Shown here one piece after another: positions 1-6,008 of a stretch of 6,008 nucleotides of DNA. Source of the stretch: Rickettsiaceae bacterium (GTDB lineage: Bacteria; Pseudomonadota; Alphaproteobacteria; Rickettsiales; Rickettsiaceae); the NCBI GenBank assembly GCA_022702085.1, contig JAKONF010000194.1:1-6008 (forward strand), written 5' to 3'. The notes beneath the pieces were generated by a model that saw only the letters and a program-made list of their open reading frames with translations, was not told the DNA's origin and ran no database searches. Numbering within the stretch: position 1 is the first letter of the stretch; the number at the start of each line of letters is the position of its first letter. The position numbers and the translations under genes are program-made.

Positions 1-473
1 ATGTTTTGCCTATCAAAATTTGTATAAATAAATTTTGCTATTTCTTCTATTCTTTTTTTATTTATATTTATATGATCATCAATTTTCTTGAGATAATCCT
101 TTTTTATTTTAATAAAATCAAGATTTAGAGAAATTAAAGTAGTATTCTGTATGAATGCTGCAGCTCCTTCATGACTTATTTTATTATAACTAATATCGAG
201 TGATGTTAGGATGATGTTTGCTGCAAGTACTTTGGCTCCTTCATCCCTTATGTGATTACCACCAATATGGAGTAAGGTTAGGGTAGTGTTTGCTGCGAGT
301 GCTTTGGCTCCTTCATGCCCTATTTTATTATAATCAATATTGAGTGAGGTTAGAGTAGTACTTGCTGCTATCGACTTGCATTCTTTATCTGTTATACTTT
401 GGCATGAAAGATTAACATGTCCCCCTATGCTATTTTCTATTTTTTGTAAAATTTCTTTCCTTAGCTTGGTCAT
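1..473 (-). CDS. Leucine-rich repeat protein, N-terminal part (runs off the left edge)
   Basis: An open frame starts at ATG 473-471 and continues without a stop to the window edge, giving 157 visible residues. Residues 1-16 form a charged helix-like start (MTKLRKEILQKIENSI). A degenerate capping repeat follows at about 17-40, then three clear 24-residue LRR units at 41-64, 65-88 and 89-112, and a partial fourth from 113. Each unit reads roughly LTSLxIxxNKIxxEGAKALA, the ribonuclease-inhibitor/NOD-like LRR type with a beta-strand (LxxLxI) and a helix (EGAKALAAN). After residue 124 the repeat decays into a lysine-rich helical tail (KKDYLKKIDD). No signal peptide or membrane segment is visible. 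Such LRRs bind proteins, and in intracellular bacteria they are often secreted effectors, but nothing here proves secretion. No clear Shine-Dalgarno sequence precedes the ATG. The 74 bases separating it from the photolyase gene show no convincing terminator, so read-through is possible. Target and exact function are unknown. Confidence 0.88.
   Translation of the reverse strand, partial: MTKLRKEILQKIENSIGGHVNLSCQSITDKECKSIAASTTLTSLNIDYNKIGHEGAKALAANTTLTLLHIGGNHIRDEGAKVLAANIILTSLDISYNKISHEGAAAFIQNTTLISLNLDFIKIKKDYLKKIDDHININKKRIEEIAKFIYTNFDRQN
138..353 (-). repeat. Three tandem 72-bp LRR-coding units
   Basis: Three in-frame units of exactly 72 bases lie at 282-353, 210-281 and 138-209. By hand count the first and second share 58 of 72 bases and the first and third share 55 of 72. 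A diverged fourth unit starts at 137 and a diverged capping unit precedes the array at 354-425. Conserved blocks encode the LTSL strand and the EGAKALAAN helix. Differences cluster in the xxNKI loop and the surface codons, as expected when the LRR fold is kept and the binding face varies. Confidence 0.85.
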
Positions 474-547
474 ATAATATCTAGTTATAATAATAAACTG
501 ATATTGTAACTTAAAATTGCCACTGGTAGTACAATTTACTTAATAAA

Positions 548-1987
548 CTATCTATTTAAAGAAGCCGATCTGGCGCTCCTGAAAGCCGCTAAACTATTTG
601 CCCTTGATTGTTGGTAATCTATAATAGGCAGCGAATATTTATATTTGCCAGCGAAATTATTTTCGATAGCTTTTTGATTATGCAGTAGCTTAATTGGGGC
701 GTCTCTAAGCTCCGGTACATATTTTTTGATATATTCAGCATCTGGATCAAATCTCAGGCCTTGAGTAACAGGATTAAATATCCTGAAAAAAGGCTGAGGG
801 TCGGTACCGCAAGAAGATGCCCATTGCCAGCCACCAACATTAGAGGCAAGATCGTAATCCATTAGATATTGAGCAAAAAACTCTTCGCCTAACCGCCAAT
901 CTAGAAACAAGTTTTTAGAAAAAAAACTGGCAACAATTAGCCGCGCTCTATTATGCATCCAACCATCAATGAGTAATTGCCTGACTGCCGCATCTATTAT
1001 TGGAAAGCCCGTTTGACCTGCGCAAAATTTTGCTAGTAATTCTGGATCAGATCTCCAGGGTAGTGTACCTTGAAATTTAACCTGAAACTCTAAATTTTGT
1101 GTATAGGGGAAGTAGTAAAGGATGGTAGCGTAAAACTCCTTCCAAATTAACTCATTAATCCATTTGTGGTTATTTTCTTCTTGTAAAGCTGAGCGGTAAC
1201 ATTCTCTAATTGAGAGCAGGCCATGCCTAAGGTAAGGTGAGAGGGAACTGGTACCATCTTGGGCTAAAAAATTCCTGGCATATTCATATTTATGAATTTT
1301 TTTGTAGATAAAATTTTCTAGGCGTTTTTTGCCGTCACCGACTGGCCAAACCAAATCTTTTCGGTAATTATAACCTATTTGCGCTAACGCGGATTTTATG
1401 CCAGCATCTAGGTCAACTACTTGATAATATTCATTTGAACTGATTTTGCTAACCGGCAATAACTTACCTTCAAGTTGATAATGAAACTTGCGGATAACTT
1501 GATCATTTAGCAACGCGCGGAAAGCTTTCATATAAGGACCAAATACTTTGAAAGGTTTGCCTTGCTTATTTAAAATATGAGATGGACGAAATAACAAATG
1601 ATCGTGAATAAGTTCAAAATCACAAATATCTTTTAACTGCTCATCAATTAATTTATCACGCTTGATAGTATCTGGCTCAAAATCTTCATCTGCATATACC
1701 GCCTTAGCACCAATAGCTTGAGCAAGCTTTGGTATAATTACGGTTGAGTTACCATACAAAATTAATAATTTGCCGCCTTTTTTAATCAAGTTTTCATTAA
1801 TTTTAACAAGCGTTGCCATTATAAATGATAATCTGCGATCATTAGGATTATCAAATCTTTTTAGAATCAACTCATCAAAAATAAAAACAGGTTGAATTTG
1901 ATGTGAGTTATTGAGAGCCGCAGCAAGTACTTTATTGTCTTCAAGCCTAAGGTTACGCCTGAACCACACTAATGATAAGTTATGCAT
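548..1987 (-). CDS. phrB: Class I DNA photolyase (cyclobutane pyrimidine dimer repair)
   Basis: A complete 479-residue flavoprotein, close to the 472 residues of E. coli PhrB. The family uses blue light and reduced FAD to split cyclobutane pyrimidine dimers in DNA. The N-terminal alpha/beta antenna domain covers about residues 4-130 and opens with VWFRRNLRLEDN. The FAD-binding helical domain covers about 210-470: GTSSLSPYLRHG (245-256) binds FAD phosphate, NELIWKEF (278-285) carries the dimer-contacting Trp (W282), and DGWMHNRAR (341-349) and GGWQWASS (385-392) are signature blocks. By alignment with E. coli from memory (W306, W359, W382, N378), the electron-transfer chain W311, W364, W387 and the flavin-side N383 are intact. 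The folate-contacting pair N108/E109 of E. coli aligns with about D106/T107, so the antenna pigment is uncertain. The C-terminus aligns with the E. coli end plus a few extra residues; no truncation is seen. The start at 1987 places the VWFRR motif at the usual distance. A cryptochrome-like role is possible but less likely. Confidence 0.96.
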   Translation of the reverse strand: MHNLSLVWFRRNLRLEDNKVLAAALNNSHQIQPVFIFDELILKRFDNPNDRRLSFIMATLVKINENLIKKGGKLLILYGNSTVIIPKLAQAIGAKAVYADEDFEPDTIKRDKLIDEQLKDICDFELIHDHLLFRPSHILNKQGKPFKVFGPYMKAFRALLNDQVIRKFHYQLEGKLLPVSKISSNEYYQVVDLDAGIKSALAQIGYNYRKDLVWPVGDGKKRLENFIYKKIHKYEYARNFLAQDGTSSLSPYLRHGLLSIRECYRSALQEENNHKWINELIWKEFYATILYYFPYTQNLEFQVKFQGTLPWRSDPELLAKFCAGQTGFPIIDAAVRQLLIDGWMHNRARLIVASFFSKNLFLDWRLGEEFFAQYLMDYDLASNVGGWQWASSCGTDPQPFFRIFNPVTQGLRFDPDAEYIKKYVPELRDAPIKLLHNQKAIENNFAGKYKYSLPIIDYQQSRANSLAAFRSARSASLNR

Positions 1988-2012
1988 CTATAAACAATTA
2001 TGACAAATAATT

Positions 2013-2021
2013 ATTATACCA
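2013..2021 (-). promoter_or_regulatory. Candidate extended -10 promoter of the photolyase gene
   Basis: Read on the minus strand this is TGGTATAAT, a perfect TATAAT hexamer with the TGn extension that can replace a good -35 box. It lies 25 bases upstream of the photolyase ATG and predicts a leader of roughly 19 bases. No good -35 hexamer is visible at 16-18 bases. In DNA this AT-rich TATAAT-like words are common; the TGn extension and the position raise the likelihood. Confidence 0.45.
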
Positions 2022-2066
2022 TAAGACTATAGTTATTTATAAAAATTTTTTAAAAATTATCAGAGC

Positions 2067-2109
2067 AATAAACAAGGTTTAATACCTTTTAGCCTAAACC
2101 TTGTTTATT
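2067..2109 (-). terminator. Hairpin downstream of the autotransporter gene, probable terminator
   Basis: Two perfectly complementary 15-base arms (2067-2081 and 2095-2109, AATAAACAAGGTTTA and its reverse complement) enclose a 13-base loop. The hairpin starts 10 bases after the autotransporter stop codon. On the minus strand the stem ends in TTTATT, and a further T-rich stretch begins about 10 bases later (2056-2052). That tract is not directly adjacent, so it is not a textbook intrinsic terminator, but its place between two co-directional genes and just before the photolyase promoter candidate supports termination or 3'-end protection of the mRNA. Confidence 0.65.
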
Positions 2110-2118
2110 ATAGAATTT

Positions 2119-4425
2119 TTAGAAATGAAATTTAAAGCCTAACATAGTTTGATGAGCAATGAATCTACGTTCAAGCTCAATTTCATGAATAACACTAAAT
2201 TCCATGTTTTTGTGATCAATGTTAATACCTGCTCCTATATCATAAGATAACCTTTCTGGCTTTTCTGCTCTTGAAGGAAGAGGTGAGGATAAACCATCTA
2301 AAGTAGTAATGGTTACAGGTTTTTTATTAGTCAAATTATTATTGATAAATCCTTGAATCATAGGTTTTATTGTCAATTTTTTATTGCTAAGTAACGCGCT
2401 GACTTTACCGCCAATCACACCTTCAACTCTATTTACCGCCTTTTTATAGACTGATAGATTTTCATTTGAAGTACCAGTTTCTTTGTAACGAACGTTACTA
2501 AACCCGTTATATCTCAATCCTACCATTGGTTTAAAAATATAAGATTTTAAGAAACTATATTCATTACCTAATAAGAATTGTATACCATAATTTCGTGTTT
2601 TATATTTTACCTGTGCTAATTCTTTAATTTCAGGTGTAATTTTTCTGGTCTCATTATTACTAATATAACTTTGCCCATAAGAAATTATTCCTTGAATAAA
2701 ATAATTTTTTGGTAAATTATATTGACCATAAGTAGACAAAATATATGTATTAACTTTGCCTTTGTCGTCTACATAGTTTCTAGTATTTTCTAACACAGAA
2801 CGTATATGACTAACACCAATACCTACAGTTGATTCTTCACTTAATTTAGTGTCAGCTCCTAAAGTAACACCATAATTACGAGTTTTATAACCGTCATTTA
2901 ATTTCCTATCTTTTTGAATAGACTGACCATAGAACGGAGTAATCCAAGCTCCATAGTTATTCTCTTCATCTCCTGCTGCAACGCTATTGCTTTCCCCAAG
3001 TACTCTACTCGCAAAAGCAGATACAGAAGAACTCAATCTGTTGTAAAAACTCTTGATACTTTGAATACTATTTTCATCAACAATTTCTTCAGTAGATAGT
3101 AAATCAGGTATAGTATTGTCTAATAGATCAGCAGCATCTGCAGAACTCATACTGGCTGCAGTATTTAATATTCTCAGAGCGTCACTGCTTAAATTTGGAT
3201 CATTAATCAAAGATTCAGCAAATTCGATGACAGCAGGATCTGCTCCTCTAAGATCTGAGGAAAAATCTTTTAAGTTATTTTCTAAAGTTACAGTGTGCGT
3301 ACTTTGATCGTAATTCCATTTGACATATCTGTTTTGTTCGCCTTTTACTTGGAATGATACTTGATTACTTGGTAGTATAGTGCCATTATTTACTGAACTA
3401 ATTACGTTATAAGTTTTAGTAGTGTTAGTTGCTGAAAGTACTGACGTATTATCTGGTATCAGATTGATAATTAAGTCAGCATCTGATAAGTCTAGTTTGC
3501 TATTGCTACCATCTACAATGATATTTCCTATTGCATCACCAGTAACTTTAGTATCTAAAACAATGGTCTTTTCTAGCTTAGAATCACCTATAATGGTTAA
3601 AGTATGTTGATTGAGTTTTATATTACTATCAGAACAGGTAAATTTATTAGCATCTAAAGTAACGTCTTTGTTTACATCTAAAGCAACTTCATCAACATCA
3701 ATGGTTCTAGTGTATATATTATCTCTAAGTTGAACAATTGTATCATTTTCGTAAAGATTGATTTTATCGATTCTATTATTTGCATTTTTGCCAATTTTAT
3801 TAAAGGATACATTACCTGTAGCTCTTACGGCACCTTGTCCTGTTATGTCTGACTCAATATTTGATCCAACATAAGTTCCATCACCAAATACCGCAGTAGC
3901 ACGAATACCAGTAAGGTTTATTACGCCTCCTTGAACTATAGTAGTTTTAAATTCTTTATCATCACCTGGTTCAGCATTGATATTATTGTTAAACGTAACA
4001 GTAGTATTGGGAGCTATTTCAATTACTTTAACATATGAGCTACCATATATTTTTGCATCTTTACCAAAAGTTACTAAGCCTAGATTATTGAAGCGATCGC
4101 CTAGTGATGCAGCAATTGCTCGTTCTATTTTAAAATCTACTTGTCCAGCGCCATTAGTATCAGTAGTGATATATCCGTAAAATTTATCTTCATCAATAGT
4201 TAAGGTTGAATCATTGATAATTTTAACTTCCGAGAGCGAATCTTTTTTAGATAAAAGACCATTGATTGAACTAGAGTTAGAGTTTTTTTCTACAAGAATA
4301 GGTTTATTGTTTTGTAAAGATTGATAGGTAATATCTGGAAATATTGTATTGGCTAGAGAACTTGTTGAAAAAGCTAAAATGCTTAAAAATTTAATTGTTA
4401 CTTTATTTTTTGGCCTATGTAACAT
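2119..4425 (-). CDS. Autotransporter (type Va secretion) with C-terminal outer-membrane beta-barrel, Sca-like
   Basis: A 768-residue protein with the three parts of a classical autotransporter. Residues 1-25 are a Sec signal peptide: basic start (HRPKNK), hydrophobic core (IKFLSILAFS), probable cleavage after SSLA. The passenger, about 26-390, is rich in Asn, Asp, Thr, Ile and Val with short alternating strands (ATVTF-, VDGS-, LDLSDADLIINL-like runs), consistent with a beta-helix. It has one cysteine (C264). A helical stretch at about 391-480 (for example SSADAADLLDN and SVSAFASRVLGE) is the likely junction and barrel-plug helix. The barrel, about 490-768, begins NYGAWITPFYGQ and ends FKFHF, with the terminal Phe needed for BAM-dependent insertion. 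The 280-residue barrel is normal in size. The passenger is far shorter than those of rickettsial OmpA/OmpB (Sca0/Sca5), and I cannot assign it to a numbered Sca family. Surface adhesion or host contact is the usual role of relatives; here it is an inference. No catalytic motif or Shine-Dalgarno sequence is evident. Confidence 0.92.
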   Translation of the reverse strand: MLHRPKNKVTIKFLSILAFSTSSLANTIFPDITYQSLQNNKPILVEKNSNSSSINGLLSKKDSLSEVKIINDSTLTIDEDKFYGYITTDTNGAGQVDFKIERAIAASLGDRFNNLGLVTFGKDAKIYGSSYVKVIEIAPNTTVTFNNNINAEPGDDKEFKTTIVQGGVINLTGIRATAVFGDGTYVGSNIESDITGQGAVRATGNVSFNKIGKNANNRIDKINLYENDTIVQLRDNIYTRTIDVDEVALDVNKDVTLDANKFTCSDSNIKLNQHTLTIIGDSKLEKTIVLDTKVTGDAIGNIIVDGSNSKLDLSDADLIINLIPDNTSVLSATNTTKTYNVISSVNNGTILPSNQVSFQVKGEQNRYVKWNYDQSTHTVTLENNLKDFSSDLRGADPAVIEFAESLINDPNLSSDALRILNTAASMSSADAADLLDNTIPDLLSTEEIVDENSIQSIKSFYNRLSSSVSAFASRVLGESNSVAAGDEENNYGAWITPFYGQSIQKDRKLNDGYKTRNYGVTLGADTKLSEESTVGIGVSHIRSVLENTRNYVDDKGKVNTYILSTYGQYNLPKNYFIQGIISYGQSYISNNETRKITPEIKELAQVKYKTRNYGIQFLLGNEYSFLKSYIFKPMVGLRYNGFSNVRYKETGTSNENLSVYKKAVNRVEGVIGGKVSALLSNKKLTIKPMIQGFINNNLTNKKPVTITTLDGLSSPLPSRAEKPERLSYDIGAGINIDHKNMEFSVIHEIELERRFIAHQTMLGFKFHF

Positions 4426-4433
4426 ATAAAAAT

Positions 4434-4462
4434 TTAATCTTAATTAATTGTTAAAAGATTAA
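4434..4462. promoter_or_regulatory. Inverted repeat just upstream of the autotransporter start
   Basis: Perfect 8-base arms TTAATCTT (4434-4441) and AAGATTAA (4455-4462) are separated by 13 bases and end 9 bases before the start codon. Arms about two helical turns apart centre to centre could be a dimeric repressor site. In RNA they could fold near the ribosome-binding region. In such AT-rich DNA chance is a real alternative. The rest of the 133-base gap to secF shows only weak promoter-like words. Confidence 0.25.
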
Positions 4463-4558
4463 CTTACATTTAAATCTGGTTACATAGAAAACAAAGTGTT
4501 AGTTGAAAAATTAATGTTACACAGTGTTTTTTTACTTCTTTAAATTTAATTTTATTTC

Positions 4559-5497
4559 CTAGTAAGTAGCTTTTGTTAATGAAGCGCCACTAGCTTTTTT
4601 ATTCAATTTAAATAATGTAAGAATTGGTGCTGAGATAAAAATAGATGAGTAGGTGCCAGCAATAATACCGAAGAATACTAATACGCTGAAGCTACGTAAA
4701 GCTTCGCCACCAAAAATTATAATTGCTAAATTAGCAAGTAAAGTTGAAAGAACGGTGAGAGTAGTTCTTGATAAAGTTTCATTGACGCTTAGGTTAATAA
4801 TTTCAGAAATATCCATTTGAATAAATTTACGCATATTTTCTCTGATTCTATCATAAATCACTACTGAATCATTTACTGAATAACCAATAATAGTTAAAAT
4901 AGCGGCTATTGAACTTAAGTTAAAATCTAATTGAGTGATGCTCATAAAACCCAAAGCTAAGATCGCGTCATGCACTAAAGCTACTAAAACTCCAAGACCA
5001 AAATTCCACTCAAACCTAATCCAAATATATACCATAATTGCCAAAAATGATAAAACAAGAGCTATCATTCCAGATTTAATTAACTCTTCACCAACTTGTG
5101 GACCAACAAAATCTACCTTACGATAGTCAAATTCATAGGAGAAATTACTTTTTAAAGTTGATTTAATTAGTTCGATGTTTTTCATCAAATTTTCTTCGCT
5201 ATTACTGCCAACTCTAATCGACAAGTCCCTATCACTACCAAAATTTTGTAGTACTACTTCGCCAATATTTAGCTGGCTGAGTACTTCACGCATGCGAGCA
5301 AGATCTGGATCAACATCAGTTCTGGCTTCAATACTAATGCCGCCAATAAAATCAATACCAAAATTAAATTTGTATTTACAGACAGCTATTACACTAAGTA
5401 CTGTCAAGATTACAGATAATGTGTAGCTAAATTTTTTAAATGACATGAAGTCAAATTTAGTATTATCAGGGATAAATCTCAGAGGATATAATCGCAT
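4559..5497 (-). CDS. secF: Protein translocase subunit SecF
   Basis: SecF, 312 residues, normal length. With SecD and YajC it forms the inner-membrane complex that uses the proton gradient to pull proteins through SecYEG on the periplasmic side. The order is typical: membrane segment 1 at about 22-41, the signature [11 protein letters not shown] (47-57), a periplasmic domain (about 58-140) with [12 protein letters not shown] and [12 protein letters not shown] (128-139), then five more membrane segments at about 142-160, 165-186, 193-213, 244-264 and 268-294. The segment-4 motif [16 protein letters not shown] (205-220) is the SecD/SecF hallmark in the proton path. The N-terminal arm ([18 protein letters not shown]) resembles rickettsial SecF as I remember it and supports the chosen start. 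No secD lies next to it in this window; SecF stands alone between lpxC and the autotransporter gene. No Shine-Dalgarno sequence is obvious. Confidence 0.98.
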   Translation of the reverse strand: MRLYPLRFIPDNTKFDFMSFKKFSYTLSVILTVLSVIAVCKYKFNFGIDFIGGISIEARTDVDPDLARMREVLSQLNIGEVVLQNFGSDRDLSIRVGSNSEENLMKNIELIKSTLKSNFSYEFDYRKVDFVGPQVGEELIKSGMIALVLSFLAIMVYIWIRFEWNFGLGVLVALVHDAILALGFMSITQLDFNLSSIAAILTIIGYSVNDSVVIYDRIRENMRKFIQMDISEIINLSVNETLSRTTLTVLSTLLANLAIIIFGGEALRSFSVLVFFGIIAGTYSSIFISAPILTLFKLNKKASGASLTKATY

Positions 5498-5511
5498 ATC
5501 ATAAATTTTTG

Positions 5512-5540
5512 AAGTATTAAGGAAATACTTATACTATAAG
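5512..5540. promoter_or_regulatory. Two overlapping inverted repeats in the secF leader
   Basis: A perfect 7-base stem with a 5-base loop (AAGTATT 5512-5518, AATACTT 5524-5530) overlaps a near-perfect palindrome, CTTATACTATAAG (5528-5540). They cannot both form fully as RNA because they share 5528-5530. The first lies 14 bases upstream of the secF ATG. Possible roles are a leader hairpin, an mRNA processing site or an operator. No T-run follows on the minus strand, so an intrinsic terminator is unlikely. Confidence 0.3.
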
Positions 5541-5561
5541 GAAAAATTCAAATCCACATAT

Positions 5562-5591
5562 ATAATAATTTTGAGTAAACTAATTTACCAA
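5562..5591 (-). promoter_or_regulatory. Weak candidate secF promoter
   Basis: Read on the minus strand, TTGGTA (5591-5586) and TATTAT (5567-5562) are separated by 18 bases, four of six consensus matches at -35 and five of six at -10. The predicted leader of about 55 bases would contain the overlapping inverted repeats near 5512-5540. secF could equally be read through from lpxC, since only 112 bases separate them. Confidence 0.25.
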
Positions 5592-5598
5592 AAAGTAG

Positions 5599-5616
5599 AT
5601 TATAAATATTTATAAT
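5599..5616. repeat. 18-bp perfect AT palindrome over the lpxC stop codon
   Basis: ATTATAAATATTTATAAT reads identically on both strands and covers the lpxC TAA (5610-5612). On the minus strand it is followed by CTACTTTTT, so a weak hairpin plus T-run could act as a leaky terminator. It has no GC pairs and almost no loop, so the stability is low. Confidence 0.3.
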
Positions 5617-6008
5617 TCCTTAGCAGAAAGCCAAGTATAAGAAGAGGGATCAGCAAAAAGCTTTCTTAAAAACTGATTATTTAAAGCATGACTAGTTTTA
5701 TAACCATCAAAAGCACCAATTATTTGGCCAGTAGCCATATTTAGATCGCCAACTAAATCTAAAAGTTTATGCCTGACAAATTCATCTTTATATCTAAGTG
5801 ATTCATTCAAGACAATATCTTCATCAATAGCTATAGCATTATCTATGGAAGCGCCTTTACCATAACCTTTATTTTTTAAATATTCTAAATCCTGGACAAA
5901 GCCGAAAGTTCTAGCATCAGCTATCTGATCTTTAAAAATATCAATCTCTGTTAGCTGTAGGCTTTGCTTACCTATCGCTTTACTAGCAAAATCAATAGTT
6001 AAATCTAT
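5610..6008 (-). CDS. lpxC: UDP-3-O-acyl-N-acetylglucosamine deacetylase LpxC, C-terminal 132 residues (cut by the right edge)
   Basis: LpxC is the zinc-dependent cytoplasmic deacetylase that commits UDP-3-O-acyl-GlcNAc to lipid A synthesis. The frame is open from the window edge to TAA at 5612-5610. Visible family blocks are ADARTFGFVQDLEYLK (fragment residues 30-45), then the segment YKDEFVRHKLLDLVGDL, then GYKTSHALNN. The HKLLD block gives His (5769-5771) and Asp (5757-5759), matching zinc ligands H238 and D242 of E. coli. SHALNN gives His (5688-5690), matching catalytic H265; the 27-residue spacing is identical. The first zinc ligand (E. coli H79) would lie outside the window, and about 160-170 N-terminal residues are missing here. 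A TTG at 5810 can be misread as the start of a 66-residue gene, but the homology continues upstream of it without a break. The end (LSAKEL) differs from the E. coli nonpolar C-terminal tail recognised by FtsH, so control of turnover may differ. Confidence 0.97.
   Translation of the reverse strand: MDLTIDFASKAIGKQSLQLTEIDIFKDQIADARTFGFVQDLEYLKNKGYGKGASIDNAIAIDEDIVLNESLRYKDEFVRHKLLDLVGDLNMATGQIIGAFDGYKTSHALNNQFLRKLFADPSSYTWLSAKEL

Noticed and set aside
138..353. Regularly spaced repeats resembling a CRISPR or satellite array
   Set aside because: The 72-base units are contiguous, stay in frame and translate to clear LRR motifs, with no unique spacers.
474..547. Promoter and terminator between the photolyase and LRR genes
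   Set aside because: TTTAAG and TATTAT words can be paired at 17 bases, but comparable matches arise easily in AT-rich DNA, and no hairpin with a T-run is visible.
548..655. Possible palindromic-element insertion or frameshift at the C-terminus of the photolyase
   Set aside because: The C-terminal segment aligns with the E. coli ending (SLAAFRSAR against a similar TLAAYEAAR) and no inverted repeat is seen, so only a few extra residues remain to explain.
2041..2058. AAAAATTTTT-type palindrome as a second terminator or origin-like element
   Set aside because: Low-complexity A/T runs with no GC core; best read as the T-rich tail after the 2067-2109 hairpin.
2914..4180. Several plus-strand open frames of 61-67 codons inside the autotransporter gene
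   Set aside because: They lie wholly within a well-supported gene on the other strand, lack recognisable motifs and have no start signals; they are antisense shadows.
4935..5426. Plus-strand open frames of 63 and 83 codons inside secF
   Set aside because: Antisense to a strongly conserved gene; their lysine, serine and isoleucine-rich translations show no family resemblance.
5610..5810. A separate 66-residue gene starting at TTG 5810
   Set aside because: The same frame stays open to the window edge and continues LpxC homology upstream (ARTFGF block), so this is only the end of lpxC.

Overview
This AT-rich window looks like part of a Rickettsiaceae chromosome (Rickettsia or a close relative). 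The best evidence is the SecF protein, whose N-terminal arm and motif spelling look rickettsial to me, together with a rickettsia-type autotransporter, an LpxC fragment and a short leucine-rich-repeat (LRR) protein. This placement comes from recognising the families by eye, not from a database search.

All five genes lie on the minus strand, so transcription runs from high to low coordinates. In that order they are: the 3' part of lpxC (lipid A synthesis, cut by the right edge); secF (SecDF export motor); a 768-residue classical autotransporter with signal peptide, passenger and C-terminal beta-barrel; a complete class I DNA photolyase; and the 5' part of a gene for an LRR protein with 24-residue repeats (cut by the left edge). 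Gaps between genes are only 74 to 133 bases, so no stretch over 300 bases lacks a gene. The gaps hold a strong hairpin after the autotransporter gene, an extended -10 promoter candidate before the photolyase gene, and several AT-rich palindromes upstream of secF and of the autotransporter gene.

The right half (lpxC, secF, autotransporter) has an envelope theme. LpxC makes the lipid A anchor of the outer membrane, SecF supports Sec export, and the autotransporter is a Sec client that ends in the outer membrane. That link is thematic; the sequence does not prove co-regulation. The left half (photolyase, LRR protein) reads as accessory content: DNA repair by light, and a protein-protein interaction scaffold of the kind intracellular bacteria use towards host proteins.

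I found no convincing new multi-gene system. The most interesting items are the compact autotransporter with an unassigned passenger, the photolyase with an intact electron-transfer chain in a presumed intracellular bacterium, and the LRR gene with its near-identical 72-base units.
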